Numbered from the stretch's first letter, positions 13,478 to 22,533 are shown. The stretch is DNA of 34,756 nucleotides from Mycetocola sp. (GCF_025464835.1 NZ_JAODMP010000045.1:1-34756), one strand, 5' to 3'. Numbers and translations are program-made. Notes: generated from the letters alone by a model not told the origin.

Positions 13478-16459
13478 TCAGACGAGTTCGAGGGTGGTAT
13501 CGACGCGACTGGAGCCGGCATCCGTCACCGTGATGCGCAGTTTCGCTGGGATCTGCTCCTTCATCGCTTCAACATGGCTGATCAGCCCGATGGTACGGCC
13601 GCCTGAGCGCAGGCCGTCGAGCGTCGACATGGCGATATCGAGCGTCTCGCGGTCGAGCGAGCCGAAGCCCTCGTCGATGAACAGCGTGTCGAGGCTGATT
13701 CCGCCGGCCTGGTTGGTCACAACTTCGGCGAGGCCGAGCGCGAGGGCGAGGGAAGCCAGGAACGTCTCGCCGCCCGAAAGGGAATGTGTTGCACGGGCGC
13801 GACCGGTGTGCTCATCGAGGATGGCGAGGCCGAGCCCTGACCTGACATTGCGGTACTGCACGGAGTCGTCGTGCTGCAACGTGTAGCGGCCGCTCGTCAT
13901 GGTGCGCAGGCGAGCGTTTGCCGCGGTAACGATCTCCTCGAGTTGGCCTGCGAGCACGTATGTCTCCAGCCGCATCCGTTTGGTGTTCGGTTCGCCGCCC
14001 TGGACGGCGCTGGCAAGCGCCCGCACCTGGTCGAACTCCTCTCGGAGCCGGGCCGATGCCTCTTGTTCGTTGTGCACCCGAGCGACGATCGCCTCGAGCT
14101 GGGTGACTCTGTCTGCGAGCAGGCCGGATGCCTGGAGCGCGTCATCGCGAGCGGCACGGGTCTGCGCGACGAGGGCTGCGGACGGTTCGAGGTCGACGAG
14201 GCCGGCGGGAAGGGAGGCGAGTTCCGGCTCGCTCAAAGCGGCCCTGGCTGTGCTGACGGATTGGTCGTGTTCACGGATCCGGGTGTCGAGTGAGGCGATC
14301 TCGGCTGAACTTTTGCGGGCCATCTCGACGTGGTCCTCATCGGGGAAGTCATTCTCGCGCAACTGCGTGGCCAGGATCTCGCGGGCGGCGGCGAGTGCCC
14401 TGACGCGAACCTCCCGATCGTCGACGGCTGCCGCGAGGTCCTTCGCCGCGTCCAGGGCGGTCTGCAGCGTGCTCGCTCGAGCTTTCACCGAGTCGAACCC
14501 GGCACGGGCGGATTCGACCCGGCCGGTGACGGCTGAGAGAGCGGTGCGCGCGGTGGTGGATTCGTCGGCGGCCGCTGCAAGGTCCGCGCGCAGCTGGACG
14601 ACGTGTGCGGTGGCGGCTTCCAGCGAGGCGCGGAGCCGGGTCTGGGTTTTCTCCCCTTCGGCGACGACGGAGGCCGCGGCTTCGGCCTCCATCAGTCGGG
14701 CGGTTGCTTCGAGAATCTCTGTTTCCAGTTCGTCAAGCGATTTATTGCCGGCCGCAGCGTGCGCCTCGGCAAGCTGCGCGACGAGGGCGTGTGCCGCCGC
14801 GGTGGCTGCATCGAGCTCAGCACGTCTGACGGCGACGGCTTCTCTGGCGCGGTCGATGTCGGCCTCGGCCACTGGTTCGTCGCCGGTTGTCGCGACGCTG
14901 GGGTGCTCGACCGACCCGCAGACGGCGCACGGGGAGCCTTGGACCAGTTCACTGGCGAGTTCGGCCGCATAACCGCTGAGGCGTCTCGCGAAAAGCTCGT
15001 CCTGAACCCGGGTTGCCTCGGTGAGCCGTGCGCTCGCGTCCTTCTCGGCAAACCTGGCCTCGATCAGGCGCCTGTCGAGAGTGACGGCGCGCTTGGCGGC
15101 AACCCTGGCAGCATCGAGCCGAGCGACACGCTCCCGTGCCGGGGACGCAGCCGCAGCCGCGACCCGCGCGGAGGCGAGCGACTCGGCGATGCGGTCAAGG
15201 TCAGCCGGGAGCGATGTGACGAGCGCATTGGCGTCTTCGATGGCGGCGAGGCGCGATTCGAGGTTTTTCTCACACCGACGGACGGAGGCCGAGAGCTCGG
15301 GCAGGGACTTTTCGTCGTCGAGCACGGAGTCGAGTGCCCCGAGCCGGCGGGAAAGGTCATCGATGACGCGGCTGACAGCAAGGCCGTCGCGTTCCGCGAC
15401 CGCTGCATCGTTGTCGACGACCCCGTCTGCGGCGGCGGTGTATGCGACGAGTCGTTGCGCTTCGACGACGTCAGCTTTGTCGAGCGCCTTCGCTGCCCCG
15501 CGCGCAGCGGCGACATGGGCCCAGACGGAGGCCGCCCGCTGCGCCTGTTCCAGCCGGACCCGGTCGGCGTCGATCGACGCGGTTTGGGCTTCGAAGACGG
15601 CGAGGGTCTCGCGAGCGCTGTCGCGCCGCAACTGCAACCGGCGGGTGTTCTCGAGCCCGCGATGTTCCGCGTCGGCCGCGGTGAACTCGGCATCTGCAAC
15701 GGTGGCGGCCTGGGCAGCGGCGGCTTGCACCTCACGGAGCTCCGCGAGGATGGCGTCGAACCAGCCGGGCTCAGGGTCGGCTGGGGTGTCGTGCTGCACG
15801 AGGCCAGCGGCGAGCTCGGCCGACATGCGCAGGCCGCCGGCGGTGGACGCGAGAGCGGCCGCGAGCTCTTTGCGCCTGTCGTTCAAGGCAAGTTCGACCT
15901 GTTCGAACCGTTTCGTGCCGAACAGGGTGCGGAGCACGGCCTGGCGTTCATCGTTCTTGGCGAGGAGGAACTCCTGGAAACGGTTCTGCGCAAGCAGGAT
16001 CACCTGGAGGAACTGGTCTTTCGTCAACCCGAGGATGACCTCGAGCTTGCGGGCAACGTCGACGGGGCGTGCGGCGATGCCCTCCCAACCGCCGTCCTTC
16101 TCGACGAAGAGTTCGGCCGTTGCTTTCTCTGTCGTCGTGCCCGTTCCCGACTTCTTCGGCCGGTCGTACTCCGGTGCACGCCGCACCCGGTACGAGACGC
16201 CCTGGATGCGGAAGTCGAGTTCGACCCAGGTCGGATCGCCGAGTTCGCAATAGTCGCTCCGGAGCTTCGGCTGTGTTCCGTCGTACCGGGGCGCGCTGCC
16301 GTAGAGAGCGAAACAGATCGCGTCGAGCAGGCTGGATTTGCCGGCTCCGGTCTTGCCTGCGATGAGGAAGATGCCGTCGTCGTCGAAGCGTTCGAAGTCA
16401 ATCCGCTGTTCGTCCTTGTACGGGCCGAAGCCTGCGACGTTCAGCCGTTGGATCTTCAT
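13478..16459 (-). CDS. sbcC: Exonuclease subunit SbcC
   Basis: A 993-residue SMC-like ATPase, the large subunit of the SbcCD nuclease that cleaves hairpins and protein-blocked ends and processes double-strand breaks. Walker A is GKTGAGKSS at about 35-43. The Q-loop/lobe with LTKDQFLQVILLAQNRFQEF is near 145-165. Two long Ala/Glu/Arg-rich coiled-coil arms flank a zinc hook with CAVCG near 510, the CxxC that pairs two SbcC molecules. The C-terminal lobe has the ABC signature LSGGETFLASLALALGLAE near 890 and Walker B SLDTLFIDEGFGSLD near 920-935. Length is normal for the family. Its ATG overlaps the sbcD stop (ATGA at 16456-16459), so the two are translationally coupled. Confidence 0.96.
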   Translation of the reverse strand: MKIQRLNVAGFGPYKDEQRIDFERFDDDGIFLIAGKTGAGKSSLLDAICFALYGSAPRYDGTQPKLRSDYCELGDPTWVELDFRIQGVSYRVRRAPEYDRPKKSGTGTTTEKATAELFVEKDGGWEGIAARPVDVARKLEVILGLTKDQFLQVILLAQNRFQEFLLAKNDERQAVLRTLFGTKRFEQVELALNDRRKELAAALASTAGGLRMSAELAAGLVQHDTPADPEPGWFDAILAELREVQAAAAQAATVADAEFTAADAEHRGLENTRRLQLRRDSARETLAVFEAQTASIDADRVRLEQAQRAASVWAHVAAARGAAKALDKADVVEAQRLVAYTAAADGVVDNDAAVAERDGLAVSRVIDDLSRRLGALDSVLDDEKSLPELSASVRRCEKNLESRLAAIEDANALVTSLPADLDRIAESLASARVAAAAASPARERVARLDAARVAAKRAVTLDRRLIEARFAEKDASARLTEATRVQDELFARRLSGYAAELASELVQGSPCAVCGSVEHPSVATTGDEPVAEADIDRAREAVAVRRAELDAATAAAHALVAQLAEAHAAAGNKSLDELETEILEATARLMEAEAAASVVAEGEKTQTRLRASLEAATAHVVQLRADLAAAADESTTARTALSAVTGRVESARAGFDSVKARASTLQTALDAAKDLAAAVDDREVRVRALAAAREILATQLRENDFPDEDHVEMARKSSAEIASLDTRIREHDQSVSTARAALSEPELASLPAGLVDLEPSAALVAQTRAARDDALQASGLLADRVTQLEAIVARVHNEQEASARLREEFDQVRALASAVQGGEPNTKRMRLETYVLAGQLEEIVTAANARLRTMTSGRYTLQHDDSVQYRNVRSGLGLAILDEHTGRARATHSLSGGETFLASLALALGLAEVVTNQAGGISLDTLFIDEGFGSLDRETLDIAMSTLDGLRSGGRTIGLISHVEAMKEQIPAKLRITVTDAGSSRVDTTLELV

Positions 16460-17691
16460 GCGTCGACCTCAGCCAGAACCTGTTCGACCGGTGGCCGGTT
16501 GAACACGGCGGGCTCATCATGATCTGCGCGCTCGACCTCGGCCAGCACATCGGCGACGATCGCTTTCTCGGCGTCGCTCGGGCCGACCCCGTTGCGCACG
16601 TGGGCGAGGAAACCGGAGACGATGTCGATGTCGCTTTGCCCTCTCACCCGCTCGGCGTAACTGTCGGCCGACGTTTCGGCGGTGAGGGCCGGACGGTGTT
16701 CGAGTGTGACGCAGTGCGGGAATCGAGCCTGTAGCCGGCGCATGCCGTCGAGAGGACGCACGGTGTCGGTGAGCACGACTGACAGCCAGTGGTTCTCGAA
16801 CCCGGCGAGCGCGGCATCCGTCAGGATCTCGTCGAGGGAACCGGTGACCACCTTCAACGACCGGGGAACAGGGAGGTCGACCCAGTCGACCGACGCCAAC
16901 CCGGTCGCATCGAGGTCGACGAGCCAGGCGCCGCGCGGTTTCGCCGCTTCAGAGAACGAGTAGTGCAGCGGGGCGCCGGAGTACCGCACCCGATCGCTGA
17001 GCGTCGACCGGCCGTGGATGTGGCCGAGGGCGACGTAGTCCGGCCCGTCGAAAACGGACATCGGAACGTAGTCGATGCCGCCGGCAGTGATGTCGCGTTC
17101 GACGTCGCCGGCACCGAGCTCAGACGCGTCGGCCCCTGTCGCGGCGACGTTCACGGCGAAGCAATGCGAGAGCACGACGGAGCGGCCCCCGCGCACGGAA
17201 AGGTCGGCGCGGATCCGGTCCATCACGAACCCGAGCACCTGCTCGTGGGTGCGCAGGGTGACGTCGGGGTAGTGGTGCCGCAGCAAAGACGGTTCCAGAT
17301 AGGGGATGCCATAGAAATAAACGGGGCCGTGCTCATCGGGCAGGGTGACCGGCGCGTCGTGCTGCTCCTGCCTGGTCACGATGTGGACGCCCGCGAGACC
17401 GGAGAACCGTGACATGAAGCCGAGCCGGGTGGCCGAGTCGTGGTTGCCGCTCGTCAGCACGACGGACGCCCCGGCCTCCCGAAGCTCAAGCACCGCGCTT
17501 TCGAGGACGGTGTATGCCTCAGCGGCCGGGGTGGCCGAATCGAAGATGTCGCCAGCAACCACAACCACGTCGACCGAACGCTCCCGCACTTCGACCGCCA
17601 GCGCAGCGAGCACGGAGCGCAGGTTCACCAGGGTCGAATGACCGTGGAACGTGCGACCGATGTGCCAGTCGGAGGTGTGCAGGATTCTCAT
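16456..17691 (-). CDS. sbcD: Exonuclease subunit SbcD
   Basis: A 411-residue calcineurin-like metallophosphoesterase, the Mn2+-dependent nuclease partner of SbcC. The metal-binding motifs appear in order: ILHTSDWHIG (Asp8, His10) at the N-terminus, VVVAGDIFDSATP near 45-57, SGNHDSATRLG near 80-90, VVLSHCFAV near 170, and YVALGHIHGRS near 220. The C-terminal part is the SbcD cap region (FENHWLSVVLTDTVRPLD). It is the first gene of the sbcDC operon. TACCGT lies 6 nt before the ATG, so the operon probably starts with a leaderless mRNA. It is divergent from the phosphatase gene at 17817 across 125 bp. Confidence 0.96.
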   Translation of the reverse strand: MRILHTSDWHIGRTFHGHSTLVNLRSVLAALAVEVRERSVDVVVVAGDIFDSATPAAEAYTVLESAVLELREAGASVVLTSGNHDSATRLGFMSRFSGLAGVHIVTRQEQHDAPVTLPDEHGPVYFYGIPYLEPSLLRHHYPDVTLRTHEQVLGFVMDRIRADLSVRGGRSVVLSHCFAVNVAATGADASELGAGDVERDITAGGIDYVPMSVFDGPDYVALGHIHGRSTLSDRVRYSGAPLHYSFSEAAKPRGAWLVDLDATGLASVDWVDLPVPRSLKVVTGSLDEILTDAALAGFENHWLSVVLTDTVRPLDGMRRLQARFPHCVTLEHRPALTAETSADSYAERVRGQSDIDIVSGFLAHVRNGVGPSDAEKAIVADVLAEVERADHDEPAVFNRPPVEQVLAEVDA

Positions 17692-17697
17692 GTCTTC

Positions 17698-17703
17698 ACG
17701 GTA
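17698..17703 (-). promoter_or_regulatory. Probable -10 element, leaderless start of sbcD
   Basis: TACCGT on the minus strand, 6-nt spacer GAAGAC, then the sbcD ATG at 17691. Confidence 0.6.
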
Positions 17704-17804
17704 ACCGCGGCCGCCGACATTGCCGGCGCGCGACGCCGGGAAGTACGCACCTCGCGGATCAGGGCCTCGAAATCAAGCCCCGGTCGCCAGCCGGCTGGGT
17801 CGGT

Positions 17805-17810
17805 TAGCCT
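17805..17810 (+). promoter_or_regulatory. Probable -10 element, leaderless start of the histidine phosphatase gene
   Basis: TAGCCT, spacer TGGCCC (6 nt), then the ATG at 17817. Confidence 0.6.
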
Positions 17811-17816
17811 TGGCCC

Positions 17817-18557
17817 ATGACCGCAACGGAACTATGGCTGGTGAGACACGGGGAGTCGACGGCGAACGTCCAGGCGACCGAGACGCAGCGGGCGCGGCTC
17901 GAGGTCATCCCCGTCGAACACCGGGATGCGGATGTGCCGCTCTCGGACACCGGGGTCAGGCAGGCGGAGGCGCTCGGATCCTGGCTCGCCGCGAACGCCG
18001 GCGAGCCGGTGCCGACGGCGATCTGGAGTTCGCCGTACCAGCGCGCCCGAGAGACGCTGTCCGTCGCTCTCGGCGTCAGCGGGCTGGAGCGCTCGTTTCT
18101 CGTCGACGAGCGGCTCCGCGACCGGGAACTCGGCATCCTGGACACGCTGACGTCGCACGGCGTCGACGAGCGTTACCCGGAGGAGGCGGCTCGGCGGCGC
18201 TGGTTGGGCAAGTTCTATTACCGGCCGCCCGGCGGTGAGGCGTGGACGGATGTGGCGCTCCGCGTGCGGTCGTTTCTCCGGGATGTCGACGCTGATGACG
18301 CATCCGGCCCGGTCCTCGTTGCCGCGCACGATGCCGTGGTGCTCGTCTTTCTCTATCTCTGCCTTGGCTGGTCTGAGCAGGAACTCCTCGCCTTCGCAGC
18401 CGGCAACACGGTGCTCAACGCCTCCGTCACCCGGCTCACCCGCCAGCCAGGCGAACGGCTCTGGACGCTCGAAGTCTTCTCCGACGACGCCCACCTCGAA
18501 GCGGTCGGCGCACCGATCACCGAACACGCCGGAGATACCGATGTCCAACCCATCTGA
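17817..18557 (+). CDS. Histidine phosphatase (phosphoglycerate-mutase-like)
   Basis: A 246-residue branch-1 histidine phosphatase. LWLVRHGESTANV (Arg10, His11) has the RHG core with the phospho-accepting histidine. SSPYQRARETL near 65 provides the second arginine. ERLRDRELGILD near 95-106 holds the acidic proton donor, and LVAAHDAVVLVFLY near 165 the second histidine. Family members act on phosphoglycerates, sugar phosphates or protein phosphates; the insert RYPEEAARRRWLGKFYYRPP is typical of the broad-specificity group, and the substrate is not predictable. It overlaps the next gene (nnrD) by 17 bp, so the two are co-expressed. NnrD repairs damaged NAD(P)H, so a housekeeping metabolite-repair operon is conceivable but not shown. 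Confidence 0.9.
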   Translation: MTATELWLVRHGESTANVQATETQRARLEVIPVEHRDADVPLSDTGVRQAEALGSWLAANAGEPVPTAIWSSPYQRARETLSVALGVSGLERSFLVDERLRDRELGILDTLTSHGVDERYPEEAARRRWLGKFYYRPPGGEAWTDVALRVRSFLRDVDADDASGPVLVAAHDAVVLVFLYLCLGWSEQELLAFAAGNTVLNASVTRLTRQPGERLWTLEVFSDDAHLEAVGAPITEHAGDTDVQPI

Positions 18558-19413
18558 GCACGAGAACGTCACCCCCAATTCGTTGCGGGAGTGGCCGCTG
18601 CCTGAGGCGGGCGACTCGAAGTACGGCCGGGGCCAGGTGATCGTCGTCGGCGGCGCACCCCGATCGCCAGGTGCAGCGATGCTCTCGGGACTCGCGGCGC
18701 TGCGCGTGGGTGCCGGGCGGCTGACCATTGCCGTTGCAACGTCCGTCGCGACCGCAGTGGCCGTCGGGGTTCCCGAGTGCGGCGTCGTCCCGCTCCGCGA
18801 AACCACAGACGGGCATGTGGACGGCACAGGCGTCGATGCCGCCGAGCGCGATCTCTCGGGTGCGGACGCCGTGCTCGTCGGGCCCGGCCTCGACGACCCG
18901 GGAGAACAGGAGCGGATGCTGTCAGCGCTGATTCCGCTGATCGGTTCGGATTCCACCGTGATCCTCGACGCATTCGCGCTCGGCGTGCTGCCGAAGGTTC
19001 CGGAGTTCGTCAAGGCGTTCGGGGGCCGGCTCGTGCTGACCCCGAACAAGGAGGAAGCCGCCCGGCTGCTCGAGCGTGATGTGGAGGATCTGGTCGAGGA
19101 CATCGCCGAGATCTCCCGCCGCTACCGCGCGGTCGTCACCTGCTATGACGTGATCGCTCACCCCGACGGGCGGATCTGGCGCACCGGAACGGGTGGAGGC
19201 GGCCTCGCCACCTCCGGAAGCGGTGACGTTCTCGCCGGCGCGATCACCGGGTTATGCGCACGGGGGGCGAGCCCGGAGCAGGCCGCGGTCTGGGCGACGC
19301 ACGCGCACGCGGCGGCCGGCGACCGGCTGGCCGTGCACGTCGGACCGCTCGGCTTTCTCGCCAGCGAGCTTCTTGACGAGTTGCCACGCGTGCTGGTCGA
19401 AATCGGCGCGTGA
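18541..19413 (+). CDS. nnrD: ADP-dependent (S)-NAD(P)H-hydrate dehydratase
   Basis: A 290-residue ribokinase-fold enzyme of the CARKD/YjeF C-terminal family. It restores NADH or NADPH from the hydrated form NAD(P)HX using ADP. Landmarks are GRGQVIVVGGAPRSPGAAML near 30-49, LVGPGLDDPGEQ near 115, a strand and helix with VILDAFALGVLP near 142, LTPNKEEAARLL near 165, and the nucleotide/catalytic GSGDVLAGAITGLCARGASP near 222-241. It is the stand-alone dehydratase without the N-terminal epimerase (NnrE) domain, which is usual for the shorter actinobacterial form. The frame is open far upstream inside the phosphatase gene, but the true start is ATG at 18541, because GGAG lies about 6 nt before it and the conserved part follows. 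Confidence 0.92.
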   Translation: MSNPSEHENVTPNSLREWPLPEAGDSKYGRGQVIVVGGAPRSPGAAMLSGLAALRVGAGRLTIAVATSVATAVAVGVPECGVVPLRETTDGHVDGTGVDAAERDLSGADAVLVGPGLDDPGEQERMLSALIPLIGSDSTVILDAFALGVLPKVPEFVKAFGGRLVLTPNKEEAARLLERDVEDLVEDIAEISRRYRAVVTCYDVIAHPDGRIWRTGTGGGGLATSGSGDVLAGAITGLCARGASPEQAAVWATHAHAAAGDRLAVHVGPLGFLASELLDELPRVLVEIGA

Positions 19414-19653
19414 TCGAGCCCGCTCCGGTTCGAGGCAGCTCTTCTTCGGAGGCGGCACGCGGCCGTGCCTGCGGCATCCGGTGCCGTATGCTCATTCCTC
19501 TCGAACTTTTCGAGCCCGGTGCGCAATAGCGTGACCGGTGCCTGCGTCTCACTCTTCGCGCTGGCTTCCGGCGCTGCGCTTCCTACACGCGGATCCGTAT
19601 CACCCGCGAACCGCCCCTGAGCTCTCCGCCCGGTCCCGACCATTGGAATCCCC

Positions 19654-21162
19654 GTGAACGACTCCGCCACCGACTTCTCGGAACGCTCTTCTGCGCTCCA
19701 GCCGGCCGTCCCAGACCACAGCGCGCGGAACTTCCGTGTGATCTGGCTGATGCTCGCAGCCACCTTCGTCGTCATCCTCAACGAGACGATCATGAGCGTC
19801 GCGCTCCGTGAACTGATGCTCGACCTGGGCATCACCGCGCGGTCCGCCCAGTGGCTGACCACCGCGTTCCTGCTCACGATGGCGATCGTCATCCCTATCA
19901 CGGGGTTCCTGCTGCAGCGGTTCAACACCCGCCCGATCTTCATCACGGCGATGAGCCTGTTTTCGACAGGCACGCTGCTCGCGGCCCTCGCACCGAACTT
20001 CGAGGTGCTGCTCGGCGCCCGGGTTGTGCAGGCTTCAGGCACAGCGATCATGATTCCGCTTCTGATGACAACGATCATGACCCTGGTGCCTGCCGCCCTG
20101 CGTGGCAGGACGATGGGCAACGTGTCCATCGTCATTTCGGTGGCCCCCGCCCTCGGCCCGACGGTGTCCGGAATCATCCTCAACGCGCTGAGCTGGCGCT
20201 GGATGTTCTGGATCGTTCTGCCGATCGCTCTCGTCATGCTTGTTCTCGGCGTTCGCAGAGTCGAAAACGTGTCCGAGCCGAAACAGGTGCCGCTCGACGT
20301 CGCGTCTGTGATCCTTTCCGCTCTCGGGTTCGGTGGGCTGATCTACGGCCTCAGCCGCATCGGTGAGAGCGGACCCGCGGAGGCGTCTGCGGCCGAGCAG
20401 GCCACAGCAGCGCTGCCGATGTGGATCGCCCTCGGCGTCGGCATACTCGCGCTCGGCTCGTTCGTCGCGCGACAGATCCGGCTCCAGCGCCGGGACCGCG
20501 CGCTTCTCGACCTGCGAACCTTCCGCTCGGCGAACTTCAGCGTCTCGATCGGTGTCATGGTGGTGAGCATGGCAGCGCTGTTCGGAACCATCATCCTGCT
20601 CCCGATCTACATGCAGCAGGTGCTTGGTCTCGAGCCGGTGCAGACCGGTCTGCTGCTCCTGCCTGGCGGGCTGGTGATGGGTTTGCTGGCTCCGATGGTC
20701 GGCCGCCTCTACGACCGGTTCGGTCCGAAACCGCTTCTCATCCCCGGCTCGGTCGTCGTCAGTGCGGCGCTGTGGGCCCTGGCCATGGTGGGCGAGTCGA
20801 CGTCACCGTTCTCCCTCCTCGGTGCACACCTGGTTCTCAGCCTTGGCCTCGCGTTCCTCTTCACTCCGCTGTTCACGTCTGCCCTCGGCGCGGTTCAACC
20901 GGCCTTGTACGCTCACGCCTCCGCCACGGTCGGCACGGTGCAACAGGTGGCTGGCGCAGCGGGCACCGCGCTGTTCGTGACGATCATGTCGACGACGAGC
21001 GCAGCTCTGTCCAGCGACGGCACCGCTGGGATCGCCGCGGCTGCGGGCGGGATCCGGTCGGCGTTCCTGGTCGGGGCGATCATCTCCCTGCTCGCGATCG
21101 TCGGGGCGATCTTCGTGAGCAAACCCGCGGACGTTCCGGCTGGGGTGCCCACGGGGCATTGA
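19654..21162 (+). CDS. DHA2-family multidrug efflux transporter (MFS)
   Basis: A 502-residue major facilitator of the DHA2 (EmrB/QacA, 14-helix) drug:H+ antiporter group, in the cytoplasmic membrane. After a hydrophilic N-terminus the first helix holds LMLAATFVVILNETIMSVAL. Helix 2 and the loop LLQRFNTRPIFITAM correspond to motif A. GARVVQASGTAIMIPLLMTT and VSIVISVAPALGPTVSGIIL, then LSWRWMFWI, match motif B, the antiporter motif C and the characteristic W-R-W-F of this group. A second half starting near 290 repeats the pattern (VLGLEPVQTGLLLLPGGLVM). The substrate is unknown. The start is GTG at 19654 with only weak SD. In the 240 bp upstream I see no gene or clear regulator site. A 13-bp inverted repeat ends the transcript. 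Confidence 0.92.
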   Translation: MNDSATDFSERSSALQPAVPDHSARNFRVIWLMLAATFVVILNETIMSVALRELMLDLGITARSAQWLTTAFLLTMAIVIPITGFLLQRFNTRPIFITAMSLFSTGTLLAALAPNFEVLLGARVVQASGTAIMIPLLMTTIMTLVPAALRGRTMGNVSIVISVAPALGPTVSGIILNALSWRWMFWIVLPIALVMLVLGVRRVENVSEPKQVPLDVASVILSALGFGGLIYGLSRIGESGPAEASAAEQATAALPMWIALGVGILALGSFVARQIRLQRRDRALLDLRTFRSANFSVSIGVMVVSMAALFGTIILLPIYMQQVLGLEPVQTGLLLLPGGLVMGLLAPMVGRLYDRFGPKPLLIPGSVVVSAALWALAMVGESTSPFSLLGAHLVLSLGLAFLFTPLFTSALGAVQPALYAHASATVGTVQQVAGAAGTALFVTIMSTTSAALSSDGTAGIAAAAGGIRSAFLVGAIISLLAIVGAIFVSKPADVPAGVPTGH

Positions 21163-21172
21163 GTTCTTGTGC

Positions 21173-21216
21173 GAAACGGATGCCGCCCTGCTGCGATGCT
21201 GGTCGGCATCCGTTTC
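21173..21216. terminator. Inverted-repeat terminator between convergent genes
   Basis: GAAACGGATGCCG (21173-21185) and CGGCATCCGTTTC (21204-21216) are perfect 13-bp arms around an 18-nt loop. They sit between the transporter stop and the stop of the convergent reductase gene. The right arm ends in TTTC and the left begins GAAA, so each strand ends in a small T-rich tail, making this a good bidirectional terminator. Confidence 0.75.
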
Positions 21217-21768
21217 TCATCCGGGCGGTCGGGCCCGGTAGGTCGCCTGGGTGAAGCCGGCAGGAAGCTCTCGCGTGCCGGTCAGTTCGAGTTTCACGTC
21301 TGAGTCGAGCGGGCCGAACAGCGGGATACCGAATCCGATCAGCACAGGGGCGATACTCACCGTGAGGTTGTCGAGCATCCCCGCCCGGAGGAACTGCTGC
21401 ACGACCGTTCCGCCGTCGACGTACACATGCCGGCGGCCCTCTGCGGCGAGGGTTTCCAGGGCGCTGTTGAGGCTGCGGTGCACCGTGGCATCCGACCATT
21501 CGACCGTTTCCAGGGAGCTGCTCAGAACGAGCACGCGTTTGCCGGCGTACGGGTACTCATCGAACGCCGCCACGATGTCGTACGTGTTGCGGCCGATCAG
21601 CATGGAGTCCACCGCGACGAAGAAGTCGTCGTAGCCGGTGTCCTCGAGGTCGGCTCCCGCTTCGAGAAGCCAGTCGAGCCCGCCGTCGGGTCTGGCGATG
21701 AACCCGTCAAGGCTCATCGCTAGGAAAGCGGATGTTGTCAGGTTCCGTGTCGGTGACGTGCCGGTCAT
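21217..21768 (-). CDS. RibD C-terminal/dihydrofolate-reductase-like protein
   Basis: A 183-residue member of the RibD C-terminal (DHFR-fold) family common in actinobacteria. The N-terminus has AFLAMSLDGFIARPDGGLDW at about 13-32, the substrate loop of this family. MLIGRNTYDIVAAFDEYPY near 55-73 and VYVDGGTVVQQFLRAG near 115-130 (the NADPH-binding GG) complete it. It ends with LIGFGIPLFGPLDSDVKLEL. These proteins are NADPH-dependent reductases of unknown substrate; involvement in riboflavin or folate synthesis should not be assumed. The frame runs upstream to 22128, antisense to nothing and through the VOC gene in another frame. The start at 21768 is supported by GGGAGC about 6 nt upstream. 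The convergent transporter shares its terminator. Confidence 0.88.
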   Translation of the reverse strand: MTGTSPTRNLTTSAFLAMSLDGFIARPDGGLDWLLEAGADLEDTGYDDFFVAVDSMLIGRNTYDIVAAFDEYPYAGKRVLVLSSSLETVEWSDATVHRSLNSALETLAAEGRRHVYVDGGTVVQQFLRAGMLDNLTVSIAPVLIGFGIPLFGPLDSDVKLELTGTRELPAGFTQATYRARPPG

Positions 21769-21808
21769 GCGCGCACGCTCCCATCGGCATCCGGCACGGG
21801 GCCACCGG

Positions 21809-22180
21809 TCACACGTTCGATCGGGGGCGGAGAATGCAGAACTCGTTCCCTTCCGGGTCGCGGAGGACCTGCCATTCGCCACCGTCGTAGACGTCGTCTG
21901 CAAGCGTCGCGCCGAAACTGAGCGCCTCAGCGATCGCAGCGTCGTAAACGCGGCTGCGGAGGTCGAGGTGGAGTCGGTTCTTGCCCGACTTCGGTTCGGG
22001 AACCTTGAGGAAATCGAAGCGCACATTGCTGCCGTTGCGCCGGAGTTCCGCGTTCCCGTCCGTGTCGAGAACCACTTGCCCACCCAGGAGCTTCTGCCAG
22101 AACGTCGCGAGCGCTCCGGGGTCGGCACAGTCGATGGCGAGGGCTGCGACGCCAGAAATGGAGGAGCTCATGGCTTCCAT
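21809..22180 (-). CDS. VOC-family (glyoxalase/bleomycin-resistance fold) protein
   Basis: A 123-residue vicinal-oxygen-chelate protein. The first beta-alpha unit is VAALAIDCADPGALATFWQK and the second half has NRLHLDLRSR, where the family usually places a metal-binding His and Asp. It ends with the hallmark EWQVLRDPEGNEFCILRPRS. One domain of about 120 residues is the common small actinobacterial 'glyoxalase-like' form; the substrate is unknown. The start is uncertain: ATG at 22180 (chosen), ATG at 22171, or TTG at 22207 with a GGAG upstream. It lies 40 bp before the RibD-like gene on the same strand and is probably co-transcribed with it. It is divergent from the GNAT gene. Confidence 0.85.
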   Translation of the reverse strand: MEAMSSSISGVAALAIDCADPGALATFWQKLLGGQVVLDTDGNAELRRNGSNVRFDFLKVPEPKSGKNRLHLDLRSRVYDAAIAEALSFGATLADDVYDGGEWQVLRDPEGNEFCILRPRSNV

Positions 22181-22224
22181 GAGAGCACCACCGTGGGTCG
22201 TGGTCAACGGGCTCCGACGCGAAC

Positions 22225-22230
22225 TACGCT
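22225..22230 (+). promoter_or_regulatory. Probable -10 element, leaderless start of the small GNAT gene
   Basis: TACGCT, spacer GGGAAC (6 nt), then ATG at 22237. The divergent VOC gene starts only tens of bases away, so the two promoters overlap. Confidence 0.6.
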
Positions 22231-22236
22231 GGGAAC

Positions 22237-22533
22237 ATGGCTCCCGAATTCGCCCACGAACCGGATGCGCACCGGTACACCCTCCGTCTCGGCGATGAAC
22301 TCGTCTGCGTGGCGGGCTACACGGTGCGCCCCGGCGAGATGTACTTCACTCACACGTACACGTCACCGTCGCGCCGGGGGAACGGGTTTGCGGCATCCCT
22401 CATCGAGTTCGCGGTGAACGATGTGGCCGCCACAACGGATCTGCGGATCGTACCGACCTGCTCCTTCGTCGCGGACTGGTTTGAGCAGCATCCGGATCGC
22501 ACCGAGCTGCTCCGGCGGGCGGCGGCCGTCTAG
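22237..22533 (+). CDS. Small GNAT-family N-acetyltransferase (YjdJ-like)
   Basis: A 98-residue single-domain acetyltransferase of the compact GNAT type (PF14542, YjdJ/Gtnat-like). It has the strand YTLRLGDELVCVAGYTV, then MYFTHTYTSPSRRGNGFAAS, where R-R-G-N-G-F-A stands for the Q/RxxGxG/A acetyl-CoA pyrophosphate loop. It ends with LRIVPTCSFVADWFEQHPDR, the characteristic 'P.C.F...W...HP' of this subgroup. Substrates of this family are mostly unknown. It is convergent with the nuclease-helicase gene, 6 bp between stops. Confidence 0.9.
   Translation: MAPEFAHEPDAHRYTLRLGDELVCVAGYTVRPGEMYFTHTYTSPSRRGNGFAASLIEFAVNDVAATTDLRIVPTCSFVADWFEQHPDRTELLRRAAAV

Noticed and set aside
14603-16522. Long plus-strand open frame (639 codons) opposite sbcC
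   Set aside because: It is antisense to the coiled-coil region, with no motif of its own.
19414-19653. Possible small gene or promoter before the DHA2 transporter
   Set aside because: No frame with a start signal. TATGCT and TAGCGT hexamers occur but without a matching -35 or leaderless spacing.
21769-22128. N-terminal extension of the RibD-like gene
   Set aside because: It is Arg/Ser-rich and reads through the VOC gene in another frame; the ATG at 21768 has an RBS and starts the domain.
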